Source: Micavibrio sp. UBA1672 (lineage in GTDB: Bacteria > Pseudomonadota > Alphaproteobacteria > Micavibrionales > Micavibrionaceae). Taken from it: 34,498 nucleotides of DNA. The notes beneath the pieces were generated by a model. The model did not search any database. It saw nothing but the letters and a program-made list of their open reading frames with translations, and was not told where the DNA came from. Shown here one piece after another: positions 7,293 to 14,467 of this stretch. Positions within the stretch are counted from its first letter, which is position 1, and every line of letters begins with the position of its first letter. The DNA lies in contig DCKO01000013.1 of NCBI GenBank assembly GCA_002320665.1, positions 1 to 34,498 on the forward strand, written 5' to 3'. A program made the translations under genes and the position numbers.

Positions 7293-7616
7293 TTGTGCTA
7301 GTATTAATCTACTAGCTAAAACATCACCTGTTTTTCCTTCTTCATTTTTGACAGATAAAAAACGATTTCCATTTTTTTCGTAGTCTTGTGTCACAGTTAG
7401 AACTGGAAGTTGCGCACCGCCAAAAGAGCTGCTGAGGCAAAGGTTTCTGTGATGATATTCGAAATCATATCCGGTGCCGAATTCGTCTTTGGGGTTCGCA
7501 CTACCATTTGGGATTACAGTTTGTCCGACTAATGATCCCTCGTGATTTGTTAATCCGACGCTGTTGAAAGTGGATTCTATCCCCGCATTCGTATTTATAT
7601 CATTATGTGATCCCAT
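7287..7616 (-). CDS. Small hypothetical protein
   Basis: 109 aa from the ATG at 7616, selected because AGGTGAAG lies 5 nt upstream; a longer frame starts at 7643 but has no ribosome site. The protein is rich in Asn, Gly and Ser in its first half (MGSHNDINTNAG...), with no signal peptide, membrane segment or recognised motif. It sits between yebC and ruvC, an unusual insertion into a common gene pair. It converges on yebC with the two stops nested in TCATGA, and diverges from ruvC. Whether it is expressed is uncertain. The good ribosome site and the lack of another explanation for the 330 bases favour a real gene. Confidence 0.55.
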   Translation of the reverse strand: MGSHNDINTNAGIESTFNSVGLTNHEGSLVGQTVIPNGSANPKDEFGTGYDFEYHHRNLCLSSSFGGAQLPVLTVTQDYEKNGNRFLSVKNEEGKTGDVLASRLILAQS

Positions 7617-7635
7617 TATTGCTTCACCTGTTTTT

Positions 7636-7664
7636 TTGTTCATGTATTATTATTTTAGTGTAAT
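7636..7664 (+). promoter_or_regulatory. Possible ruvC promoter
   Basis: TTGTTC (7636-7641) and TGTAAT (7659-7664) are spaced by 17 nt on the plus strand, 29 nt before the ruvC start. Both hexamers depart from consensus and the region is AT-rich, so this is tentative. It would let ruvCAB be read independently of yebC. Confidence 0.3.
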
Positions 7665-7693
7665 AAATCATAATTTTTATGTAAAGGTTTTGC

Positions 7694-8194
7694 GTGATTC
7701 AAATTCTCGGCATAGATCCAGGCTTGCAGAAAACAGGCTGGGGGATTATTCGCTCAAATGGTAATGCGTTGTCATTTGTGGCGAGTGGCCTGATTAAGAC
7801 AGATCCAAAGCAGGATTTGTGTAAAAGACTGGCGATGTTACATTTTGGCTTGAGTAATGTGATTGACCTTCATAAGCCCCAGCTTTGCGCACTGGAGGAA
7901 ACTTTCGTGAATAAAAACCCGCATTCTACGCTCAAATTAGGGCAGGCTCGTGGTGTATTAATGGCGGCGGCTGCGATTAAGGGGCTGGTGGTCGGGGAAT
8001 ATTCTGCCAATAAGGTTAAGAAATCTGTTGTCGGGACGGGGCATGCCGCCAAACAACAAATGGGTTTGATGGTCAAGACGTTGCTTCCTTCCTGTGGAAC
8101 AATTAGTGAAGATGAAGCTGATGCTCTTGCCGTAGCCATCACCCATGCGCATTATAGTTCTATCGATATATTGAATAGAAAAGATTCTGCGTAA
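7694..8194 (+). CDS. ruvC: Holliday junction resolvase RuvC (GTG start)
   Basis: A dimeric endonuclease that cleaves four-way junctions produced by homologous recombination, acting with RuvAB. The 166 aa match the family. All four catalytic acids are present in an RNase H-like fold: Asp8 in ILGIDPG, Glu68 in ALEETF, and Asp140 and Asp143 in ISEDEADAL. The start is GTG at 7694 with AAGG 8 nt upstream; no ATG lies ahead of the invariant GIDPG strand. ruvA follows 29 nt after the stop. Confidence 0.96.
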   Translation: MIQILGIDPGLQKTGWGIIRSNGNALSFVASGLIKTDPKQDLCKRLAMLHFGLSNVIDLHKPQLCALEETFVNKNPHSTLKLGQARGVLMAAAAIKGLVVGEYSANKVKKSVVGTGHAAKQQMGLMVKTLLPSCGTISEDEADALAVAITHAHYSSIDILNRKDSA

Positions 8195-8200
8195 AAATAC

Positions 8201-8220
8201 GCGCGGGGAAGGATACGCGC
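8201..8220 (+). promoter_or_regulatory. Hairpin displaying the ruvA ribosome-binding site
   Basis: GCGCG (8201-8205) can pair with CGCGC (8216-8220), leaving the 10-nt loop GGGAAGGATA that contains the ruvA ribosome site. The 8-bp direct repeat ATACGCGC (8197-8204 and 8213-8220) generates this symmetry. It ends 3 nt before the ruvA ATG. A GC stem this close to the start codon could tune translation of ruvA. Confidence 0.35.
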
Positions 8221-8223
8221 CAT

Positions 8224-8856
8224 ATGATTGGAAAGCTTACCGGAAAAATTGACTCCTTTGATACGGATCATCTGATTTTGGATGTGTCAGGCGTGGGATA
8301 TATTGTCTATGCCAGCAGTCGTACTCTGGCTTCAATAGGGCAAGTGGGTGAGGTCGTCTCTTTGCTGATTAACATGCAGGTTCGCGAAGATGCGATGACC
8401 CTTTATGGTTTTGCCGATAAGACCGAGCAAGCATGGTTCAAGCTTCTGACCTCGGTGCAGGGTGTCGGGGCGAAGGCTGGACTTTCTATTTTGGCGGCCA
8501 CGCCCGCCGATCAGCTAGGTTTTGTTATTGCTTCTCAGGACAAGGCGGCGCTGACGCGCGCAGATGGCGTCGGGCCAAAGCTTGCGGCGCGTATATTGAC
8601 AGAGCTAAAGGATAAGGCGGGGCAGATTGAAATCTCCGCACCAGTGACGGGCGCTGCTCCGGTGGTGCAAGACGGCGCGCCGCAAGTAAGTGTGTCCAGA
8701 GCCGATGAAGATGCTGTGTCTGCGCTGACTAATTTGGGCTATGCGCGGGCAGAGGCTTATAAGGCGGTGATGCAAGCCAAGGGTAAAGCCAATGACAATG
8801 ATGCGGAGAATGTAGAAGCCCTAATCCGCTTGGCCTTAACGGAGTTAAGTGCATGA
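8224..8856 (+). CDS. ruvA: Holliday junction branch migration protein RuvA
   Basis: RuvA binds four-way junctions as a tetramer and loads RuvB rings. The 210-aa protein begins MIGKLTGKIDSF and has the N-terminal OB-fold (about 1-63). Tandem helix-hairpin-helix motifs follow (VQGVGAKAGLSIL and ADGVGPKLAARILTELKDK, about 78-138). After a flexible acidic/proline linker comes the RuvB-contacting C-terminal domain (DEDAVSALTNLGYARAEAYKAV...). It overlaps ruvB by 4 nt (ATGA), indicating translational coupling. Confidence 0.96.
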   Translation: MIGKLTGKIDSFDTDHLILDVSGVGYIVYASSRTLASIGQVGEVVSLLINMQVREDAMTLYGFADKTEQAWFKLLTSVQGVGAKAGLSILAATPADQLGFVIASQDKAALTRADGVGPKLAARILTELKDKAGQIEISAPVTGAAPVVQDGAPQVSVSRADEDAVSALTNLGYARAEAYKAVMQAKGKANDNDAENVEALIRLALTELSA

Positions 8857-9911
8857 GTGAGGCTTTTGACATTAAAAACCCTGATCTGGATGCCGATATT
8901 CAGGATACTGAAAAGGGGGATGAGGGGGCGTTGCGGCCTGATATTCTGGATGAGTTTATCGGGCAGAAGGATTTGCGGGAAAATTTGCGGGTTTTCGTTG
9001 AGGCAGCCAAGAAGCGCGGCGGGGCGATGGATCATGTTCTCTTTTTTGGTCCTCCCGGTCTTGGGAAAACAACATTAGCGCAGATTGTCGCGAAGGAGCT
9101 TGGGGTTGGTTTTCGGGCGACATCTGGCCCTGTGATTGCCAAGTCCGGTGATTTGGCAGCGATCCTGACTAATTTACAGCCGCATGATGTACTCTTTATC
9201 GATGAGATTCATCGTCTTAATCCAGCCGTGGAGGAGATTCTTTATCCGGCGATGGAAGATGGCAAGCTTGATTTGATGATCGGGGAAGGGCCGGCAGCGC
9301 GTTCTATCCAGATTGAATTGCCGCCATTTACGCTTGTCGGGGCGACAACCCGCATAGGATTGCTGACGAACCCTCTTAGGGATCGTTTTGGTATACCGCT
9401 CAGGCTTGAATTTTATAATAATGATGAATTATCTTTAATTGTCAGTAGGATATGCGCTCTTCTTGATGTTTCGCTTGAGGATGGGGCTGCGCAGGAGATT
9501 GCCAAGCGCTCTCGCGGTACGCCGCGTATCGCTGGACGTCTCACCAGACGGGTAAGGGACTTTTTTGATGCTTCTGATTTGGATAAAGTGACAGTAGGAT
9601 TAGTTGATCATGCGCTGAGCCGTCTAGATGTTGATGCAATGGGGCTTGATCGTATGGATCGCAGATACCTTTCATGTATCGGTGAGAACTATGGCGGCGG
9701 GCCGGTTGGCGTTGAGACGATTGCCGCGGCTCTGTCCGAGCAGCGTGACATGATAGAAGATGTTATTGAACCGTTTTTGATTCAACAAGGGCTGGTGCAG
9801 CGCACCCCGCGTGGGCGCATGCTTTCACCCAAGGGGTTTGACTATATGGGAATCACGCGACCCAAAACTGCGTTAGAACAAATGGATTTACTCAATGCTA
9901 CGGATGAATGA
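8853..9911 (+). CDS. ruvB: Holliday junction ATP-dependent helicase RuvB
   Basis: The AAA+ motor that drives branch migration on RuvA-bound junctions. 352 aa. Features are Walker A GPPGLGKT (residues 66-73), Walker B LFIDEIH (114-120), a sensor segment GATTRIGLLTNPLRDRFG, the arginine-finger region, sensor 2 RGTPRIAGRL, and the C-terminal winged helix (QQGLVQRTPRGR). The N-terminal extension of about 25 acidic residues precedes the conserved RPDILDEFIGQ. ybgC follows after 9 nt. Confidence 0.97.
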   Translation: MSEAFDIKNPDLDADIQDTEKGDEGALRPDILDEFIGQKDLRENLRVFVEAAKKRGGAMDHVLFFGPPGLGKTTLAQIVAKELGVGFRATSGPVIAKSGDLAAILTNLQPHDVLFIDEIHRLNPAVEEILYPAMEDGKLDLMIGEGPAARSIQIELPPFTLVGATTRIGLLTNPLRDRFGIPLRLEFYNNDELSLIVSRICALLDVSLEDGAAQEIAKRSRGTPRIAGRLTRRVRDFFDASDLDKVTVGLVDHALSRLDVDAMGLDRMDRRYLSCIGENYGGGPVGVETIAAALSEQRDMIEDVIEPFLIQQGLVQRTPRGRMLSPKGFDYMGITRPKTALEQMDLLNATDE

Positions 9912-9920
9912 GGTGTATAT

Positions 9921-10343
9921 ATGATTCATGAACTTCCTGTGCGGGTCTATTATGAGGATACAGATGCTGGTGGCGTGGTGTATCATGCCAATCACCTGAA
10001 ATTCGGGGAGCGTGGGCGCACTGAATTCTTGCGCGCCACAGGTTTTCAAAATCGAAACCTTCATGAGACGCTAGGGGTCATTTTTGTGGTGCGTCATATT
10101 GAAATTGATTATCTGAAAACGGCGCATCTTGATGATATGCTGGTTTTAGAAACAACTATTTCCAGCCTTAAGAATACCAGTTTTACGATGCATCAGGCGC
10201 TTTTTCGTGTGGATAAAAATGGTGCAAAAGAGGCGCAGATTTCTGATATGAAGGTGGCTCTGGTGTGCGTGGATACTAAGGATTATAAGCCGGTTCGCGT
10301 GCCTGAAGAAGTTAAGGACGTGTTTCAGAAATATGTTGAGTAA
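9921..10343 (+). CDS. ybgC: YbgC-type acyl-CoA thioesterase
   Basis: A hot-dog-fold thioesterase of the tol-pal cluster. The 140 aa contain the family signature YYEDTDAGGVVYHANHLKF near the N-terminus, with catalytic Asp15 and the Tyr21-His22 pair, followed by ERGRTEFLR. The ribosome site GAGGTG lies 8 nt before the ATG. It sits between ruvB and tolQ, as in other proteobacteria, where YbgC is proposed to act in phospholipid metabolism. The exact substrate here is unknown. Confidence 0.94.
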   Translation: MIHELPVRVYYEDTDAGGVVYHANHLKFGERGRTEFLRATGFQNRNLHETLGVIFVVRHIEIDYLKTAHLDDMLVLETTISSLKNTSFTMHQALFRVDKNGAKEAQISDMKVALVCVDTKDYKPVRVPEEVKDVFQKYVE

Positions 10344-10348
10344 TAAAA

Positions 10349-10371
10349 GTAACTTTTTGAGGTAACTTTTT
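10349..10371 (+). repeat. 10-bp direct repeat upstream of tolQ
   Basis: GTAACTTTTT occurs at 10349-10358 and again at 10362-10371, one helical-turn-scale step apart, in the 114-nt ybgC-tolQ gap. The same gap has a GANTC site (10391-10395), the target expected for the CcrM enzyme encoded at the right end of the window. No clear promoter hexamers stand out. Regulatory meaning is speculative. Confidence 0.3.
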
Positions 10372-10457
10372 TCCAAGGATTTTGAATGAAGAATCGTCTA
10401 ACTTCAAAAGCACTGGAATAAATTCGTATTCATTAAATCATATATGCAGGAAGAAAC

Positions 10458-11207
10458 ATGGCAGCAGATATAATTACAGAAGATCTTGGCGGAGCCGCAA
10501 TGGTTCATGATATGAGCGCATGGGGACTGTTTATGCAGGCCGATATTGTGGTCAAATTTGTGATGTTGGTTTTGATTTTTGCATCTGTATGGAGCTGGGC
10601 GATTATTCTTAAGAAAAGAAGTCTGCTTTCGATGTTGAACCGACGTGCGAACCGCTTTGAAGATTCATTCTGGTCGGGTGAACCGCTGGACAAGCTTTAT
10701 GATCGTGTCAAAAAAAGCAAGGAAGATCCGATGCTTCGTACTTTTATGGCGGGGATGGATGAATGGCGCGCAGGCGTGGCAGGTGGTTTGCCCTCGAAAC
10801 AAAGTTTGCAGGCCAGTTTGATGCAGCGGGTCGAGAGATCGATGCAGGTGGTTATTGGACGTGAGGTTAATATCCTTGAAAGCGGCATGACCTTTTTAGC
10901 AAGCGTTGCGTCTTCTGCACCGTTTATTGGTCTGTTTGGAACGGTTTGGGGGATTATGAATAGCTTTTCCTCGATTGCGGCGACGAATAATACATCTTTG
11001 GCTGTCGTTGCGCCAGGTATTGCCGAGGCTCTATTTGCGACGGCGATTGGTCTGGTTGCGGCGATTCCGGCGGCGATTGCTTATAATGTGTTATCAGGAG
11101 GGCTTAACCGTTATGCGGACCGTCTTGAGGCGTTTACAGATGAGTTTGCGGCAATCTTGTCGCGTCATCTGGATTCACAAGATATGCCTGCACCACCAAA
11201 GAAATAA
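10458..11207 (+). CDS. tolQ: Tol-Pal system proton channel subunit TolQ
   Basis: An inner-membrane protein of the MotA/TolQ/ExbB family that, with TolR, uses the proton gradient to power TolA during outer-membrane constriction at division. 249 aa with three membrane segments: about 31-50 (VVKFVMLVLIFASVWSW), about 140-165 (GMTFLASVASSAPFIGLFGTVWG) and about 180-205 (ALFATAIGLVAAIPAAIAYNV). The large cytoplasmic loop between segments 1 and 2 is present. The conserved SAPFIGLFGTVWGIM and IAEALFATAIGL blocks are intact. A GGAAG ribosome site lies 5 nt before the ATG. It heads the tolQRAB run. Confidence 0.96.
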   Translation: MAADIITEDLGGAAMVHDMSAWGLFMQADIVVKFVMLVLIFASVWSWAIILKKRSLLSMLNRRANRFEDSFWSGEPLDKLYDRVKKSKEDPMLRTFMAGMDEWRAGVAGGLPSKQSLQASLMQRVERSMQVVIGREVNILESGMTFLASVASSAPFIGLFGTVWGIMNSFSSIAATNNTSLAVVAPGIAEALFATAIGLVAAIPAAIAYNVLSGGLNRYADRLEAFTDEFAAILSRHLDSQDMPAPPKK

Positions 11208-11219
11208 GGGAATAATATT

Positions 11220-11663
11220 ATGGGAGCTTCTCTTTCTACAAAAACGAGATCACGCGGGCGGCGCACAGGTGGGCAATTTAGGCCTATGGCTGAAATTAAC
11301 GTGACACCAATGGTGGATGTGATGTTGGTGCTGCTTATTATCTTTATGGTGGCGGCCCCGCTTTTGACGGCTGGCGTTCCGATTGACTTGCCGAGCAGTA
11401 AGGCCAAGGCGATTGATACAGAAGATAATAAGCCGATTGAAATTACACTGGATAAGGACGGCAAGATTTTTTTAGGAGAAAAGACTGAAATTAAGCAAGC
11501 TACACTCGTGACGATGCTTTCACCTATGTTGGAGGGGCGTGAGGATACGCGTATTTATGTTCGTGCAGATAAAGAGCTTGATTACGGTAAGGTTATGTCT
11601 GTGCTGGGACTTTTGAATGCCGCAGGCTTTAGCCGTGTTGCCCTGATCTCCGAGCCGGAATAA
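11220..11663 (+). CDS. tolR: Tol-Pal system protein TolR
   Basis: ExbD/TolR family, 147 aa. A short cytoplasmic basic N-terminus (KTRSRGRRTGG) leads to one membrane segment (about 31-50, MVDVMLVLLIIFMVAAPLL). This segment carries Asp33, the conserved residue of the proton path. The INVTPMVD signature precedes it. The periplasmic domain with peptidoglycan-binding fold follows and ends GLLNAAGFSRVALISEPE, a typical family terminus. 12 nt after tolQ. Confidence 0.95.
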   Translation: MGASLSTKTRSRGRRTGGQFRPMAEINVTPMVDVMLVLLIIFMVAAPLLTAGVPIDLPSSKAKAIDTEDNKPIEITLDKDGKIFLGEKTEIKQATLVTMLSPMLEGREDTRIYVRADKELDYGKVMSVLGLLNAAGFSRVALISEPE

Positions 11664-11693
11664 AACTCTTTTAAGCGCAAGTAAGGATCATTT

Positions 11694-12626
11694 ATGGCTG
11701 CGCCGATCAAACGCAAGAGACGATACAAAAACCGCAATGATGCTATATCTGCGGATATGACAGGTATGCTGATTGCGTCGATTGTGTTTCATATGGCAGT
11801 GGCAGTTCTGGCTTCGGTGACTATTCCATATTTTTCACAAGAGATAGATGCCGAGGAGATGGCTATAACGGTCGAGATGGTTGATCTGGCAGATATCTCT
11901 CAGACCAATATTGTCGATAAGCCAAATGAGACAGAAGAAAAGCCGGAAGATAAACCTCCGCCAGCCGAGAAAAAACCGACATATAATAAAAGTGCAAGCC
12001 CGCCTGATTTATTGGAGCCAAAGCCGCCCAAGATTACAGAAGAACCGGAAAGTGTTCCTATGCCACCAAAGCCTGAGGAAAACAAGCCTGAACCTCCGGT
12101 GAGAAAGCCACCGCCGCCAAAACCCAAAAATAAGCCAAAGCCAAAACCTACGCCGGCCAAGCCCAAGGAAGAAAAGAAGGAAGAGCCGGAGCGGGATATT
12201 TCCAGCTTGCTCAAGGATGTGTTAGAACAAGATGAAGAAGAGCAGCAATCTGATCAACCTGATTTATCGGATGAGACTTCGGAACGAATATCTCAGAAGG
12301 CCAATATATCAAGTGAGCTAACACGTAGTGAGCGCGATAATCTTAAGGCTGGTATTGAACCATGCTGGAATATTCAGGCAGGTGGTAAATTTGCCGAGGA
12401 GCTTGTTGTTGACATTGATGTGTATCTTAATCCAGACATGACTGTTCGCAGGGCGGTTATCATTGATCAATACCGCTATAAGAGTGATCCACATTTCAGA
12501 GCTGCTGCAGAAGCTGCACGCAGGGCATTGCTCAACCCTAATTGTAATAAGCTTCGTTTGCCGGAAGATAAGTATGAGCAATGGAAGACTTTTATCATTC
12601 AGTTTGATCCAAAAGATATGCTATAG
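11694..12626 (+). CDS. tolA: Tol-Pal system protein TolA (proline/lysine-rich)
   Basis: TolA spans the periplasm from the inner membrane to TolB/Pal. 310 aa. A basic cytoplasmic N-terminus (KRKRRYKNR) is followed by one membrane helix (about 24-47). Domain II, about residues 75-165, is unusually rich in Pro, Lys and Glu (repeats such as KPPPPKPKNKPKPKP), rather than the alanine-rich helix of E. coli TolA. This proline-rich form is common in alphaproteobacteria. The C-terminal domain (about 215-310) keeps the conserved cysteine pair and the PCWNI motif, with NPNCNKLRLPEDKYEQW near the end. It lies 30 nt after tolR. Confidence 0.93.
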   Translation: MAAPIKRKRRYKNRNDAISADMTGMLIASIVFHMAVAVLASVTIPYFSQEIDAEEMAITVEMVDLADISQTNIVDKPNETEEKPEDKPPPAEKKPTYNKSASPPDLLEPKPPKITEEPESVPMPPKPEENKPEPPVRKPPPPKPKNKPKPKPTPAKPKEEKKEEPERDISSLLKDVLEQDEEEQQSDQPDLSDETSERISQKANISSELTRSERDNLKAGIEPCWNIQAGGKFAEELVVDIDVYLNPDMTVRRAVIIDQYRYKSDPHFRAAAEAARRALLNPNCNKLRLPEDKYEQWKTFIIQFDPKDML

Positions 12627-12663
12627 TTTTGCCGAATCTTAAAAGAAAAAAGAGAGATTTTTT

Positions 12664-13986
12664 ATGAACCGAGTGCTGTTCCTTTTTGTTGTTATTTCTT
12701 GTTTACCCATTGTGGCGCAAGCACAAGATAAGCCAAGTATAACTTTGGAAAGAGGCGTGTTCAAACCGCGTCCTATAGCCATTAGCCGTTTCCATTTTGA
12801 AGATCCGACGCATCAGCGTTTGGCTAATGAGATTCCAGCCATCATTGAGCGTAACCTTGAAAGCTCTGGTTTGTTCAGGCCTATTAATCCGAATGCCTTT
12901 GCGCAAAGCCCATCATCAATTCATAAAGAAGGGCTTCGTTTTCCTGAATGGCGTGCCGCTGGCACGGAAACAATTATTACTGGTAGTGTCTTAAAGGATG
13001 CACAAGGGCGCACGCGTGTTGAGTTTCGTCTTTGGGATGCTTTATCGCATGAGCAGCTAAAAGGGATGGCTTATACGACGACGCCTGCTAATTGGAGACG
13101 TATTGCCCATATTATTTCGGATGAGATTTATACGCGCCTGACAGGGGAAGATGGATATTTTGACACGCGCATTGTTTATGTTTCAGAAAGTGGACCGAGT
13201 CACAAGCGGGTTAAACGTCTAGCGATAATGGATCAGGATGGTGCAAATCATAAATATCTGACGGATGGGTCATATTTGGTTCTGACTCCGCGTTTCTCGC
13301 CAGAGACACAGCGTTTGACTTATCTTTCCTATCAAAGTGGCAAGCCGCAGGTTTATCTTTATGATATTAATACTGGGGCGCATCGCTTGCTGGGTCACTT
13401 TCCAGGGATGACCTTTGCACCGCGTTTCTCACCGGATGGTCAGAAAGTCATTATGAGTTTGGCCAAGAACGGGAATACAGATATTTATGTCATGGATTTA
13501 AGCTCGAATCGTCCACAGAAAGTCACAAGCGGTGCATCAATTGAAACGGCACCGTCTTACTCACCGGATGGAAAGCAGATTGTTTTTGAATCTGATCGTA
13601 GTGGTACGCAGCAGCTTTATATTATGAATGCAGATGGTTCAAATGTGCACCGTATTACATTTGGGGATGGGCGTTATGCGAATCCTGTCTGGTCACCGCG
13701 TGGGGATTTGATTGCGTTTACCCGCATGTATAAGGGCAAGTTCTATATTGGTGTGATCCGCCCAAGTGGTAAGGGAGAGCGTATGATTACCTCTGCTTAT
13801 CATGTTGAGGGTCCGACATGGTCGCCAAATGGTCGCGTGCTATCCTATTTCAAGGAAACGCCCGAACGTGCAGGGCAGGAGCGTTCTGCTAAAATATATA
13901 CAATTGATATCACTGGTTATAATGAGCGTATCTTAAAGACGCCTCAGCATGGTTCAGATCCAGCGTGGTCACCGCTTAATCCGTAA
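12664..13986 (+). CDS. tolB: Tol-Pal system translocation protein TolB
   Basis: A periplasmic beta-propeller that couples TolA to Pal. 440 aa, with a signal peptide cleaved near AQA (residue 20-21). The N-terminal TolB domain runs to about 150 (ISRFHFEDP..., then ITGSVLKDAQGRTRVEFRLWD). Six-blade WD40-like repeats follow, each with an FSPDGQ/YSPDGK/WSPRGD/WSPNGR signature. The protein ends PAWSPLNP, a typical terminus. No pal gene follows; instead the minus-strand rppH overlaps its 3' end by 11 bp. Confidence 0.96.
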   Translation: MNRVLFLFVVISCLPIVAQAQDKPSITLERGVFKPRPIAISRFHFEDPTHQRLANEIPAIIERNLESSGLFRPINPNAFAQSPSSIHKEGLRFPEWRAAGTETIITGSVLKDAQGRTRVEFRLWDALSHEQLKGMAYTTTPANWRRIAHIISDEIYTRLTGEDGYFDTRIVYVSESGPSHKRVKRLAIMDQDGANHKYLTDGSYLVLTPRFSPETQRLTYLSYQSGKPQVYLYDINTGAHRLLGHFPGMTFAPRFSPDGQKVIMSLAKNGNTDIYVMDLSSNRPQKVTSGASIETAPSYSPDGKQIVFESDRSGTQQLYIMNADGSNVHRITFGDGRYANPVWSPRGDLIAFTRMYKGKFYIGVIRPSGKGERMITSAYHVEGPTWSPNGRVLSYFKETPERAGQERSAKIYTIDITGYNERILKTPQHGSDPAWSPLNP

Positions 13987-14452
13987 GGTCGGAAAAGAAG
14001 CTGATCACGGATTTATAGACATCACGTTTAAACGGTACGATTAAATCCAATGTGTTGTCCAAGGCAACCCATTGCCACTCAGAAAATTCAGGTGGATCAA
14101 ATGCGTTTAGATTGATATCGCTGTCTGTTCCTGTGAAACGCATGGCGACCCAGTTTTGTTCTTGTCCTCGATATGATCCGTTCCAGAGTTTCGGGATAAG
14201 ATGATCCGGTAGGTCATAGCAAATTGTTTCCTTAGCAATACGCAAGATACTGGCTTGATCTGTGCCAATTTCTTCTTTTAGCTCTCGTAGGGCGGTTTCT
14301 TCGATGGTTTCGCTATTATCAATTCCACCTTGTGGCATTTGCCAAGCGCCTGGTGTATCAATACGTTCGCCGACAAAAACCTCTCCGTTTTCATTGAAAA
14401 GACAAACACCGACACAGGGCCGATAAGGGAGTTTTTCTCTCTCAATCATCAT
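13976..14452 (-). CDS. rppH: RNA pyrophosphohydrolase (Nudix family)
   Basis: Removes pyrophosphate from 5'-triphosphorylated mRNA, which starts RNase E-dependent decay. 158 aa with the N-terminal YRPCVGVCLFN block characteristic of RppH. A complete Nudix box spans Gly42 to Thr64 (G-x5-E-x7-REL-x-EE-x-G). Downstream, IPKLWNGSYRGQEQNWVAMRF and FSEWQWVAL are also RppH-like. It is the last gene of a minus-strand series, 15 nt after the YibQ-like gene. The overlap with the tolB 3' end could let antisense transcription from each side influence the other. Confidence 0.93.
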   Translation of the reverse strand: MMIEREKLPYRPCVGVCLFNENGEVFVGERIDTPGAWQMPQGGIDNSETIEETALRELKEEIGTDQASILRIAKETICYDLPDHLIPKLWNGSYRGQEQNWVAMRFTGTDSDINLNAFDPPEFSEWQWVALDNTLDLIVPFKRDVYKSVISFFSDLTD

Positions 14453-14467
14453 AAGCTTACTTTCATA

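Noticed and set aside
10975..11304. 109-aa arginine-rich frame overlapping tolQ and tolR
   Set aside because: It is an out-of-frame shadow of conserved tolQ with low-complexity Arg/Leu content.
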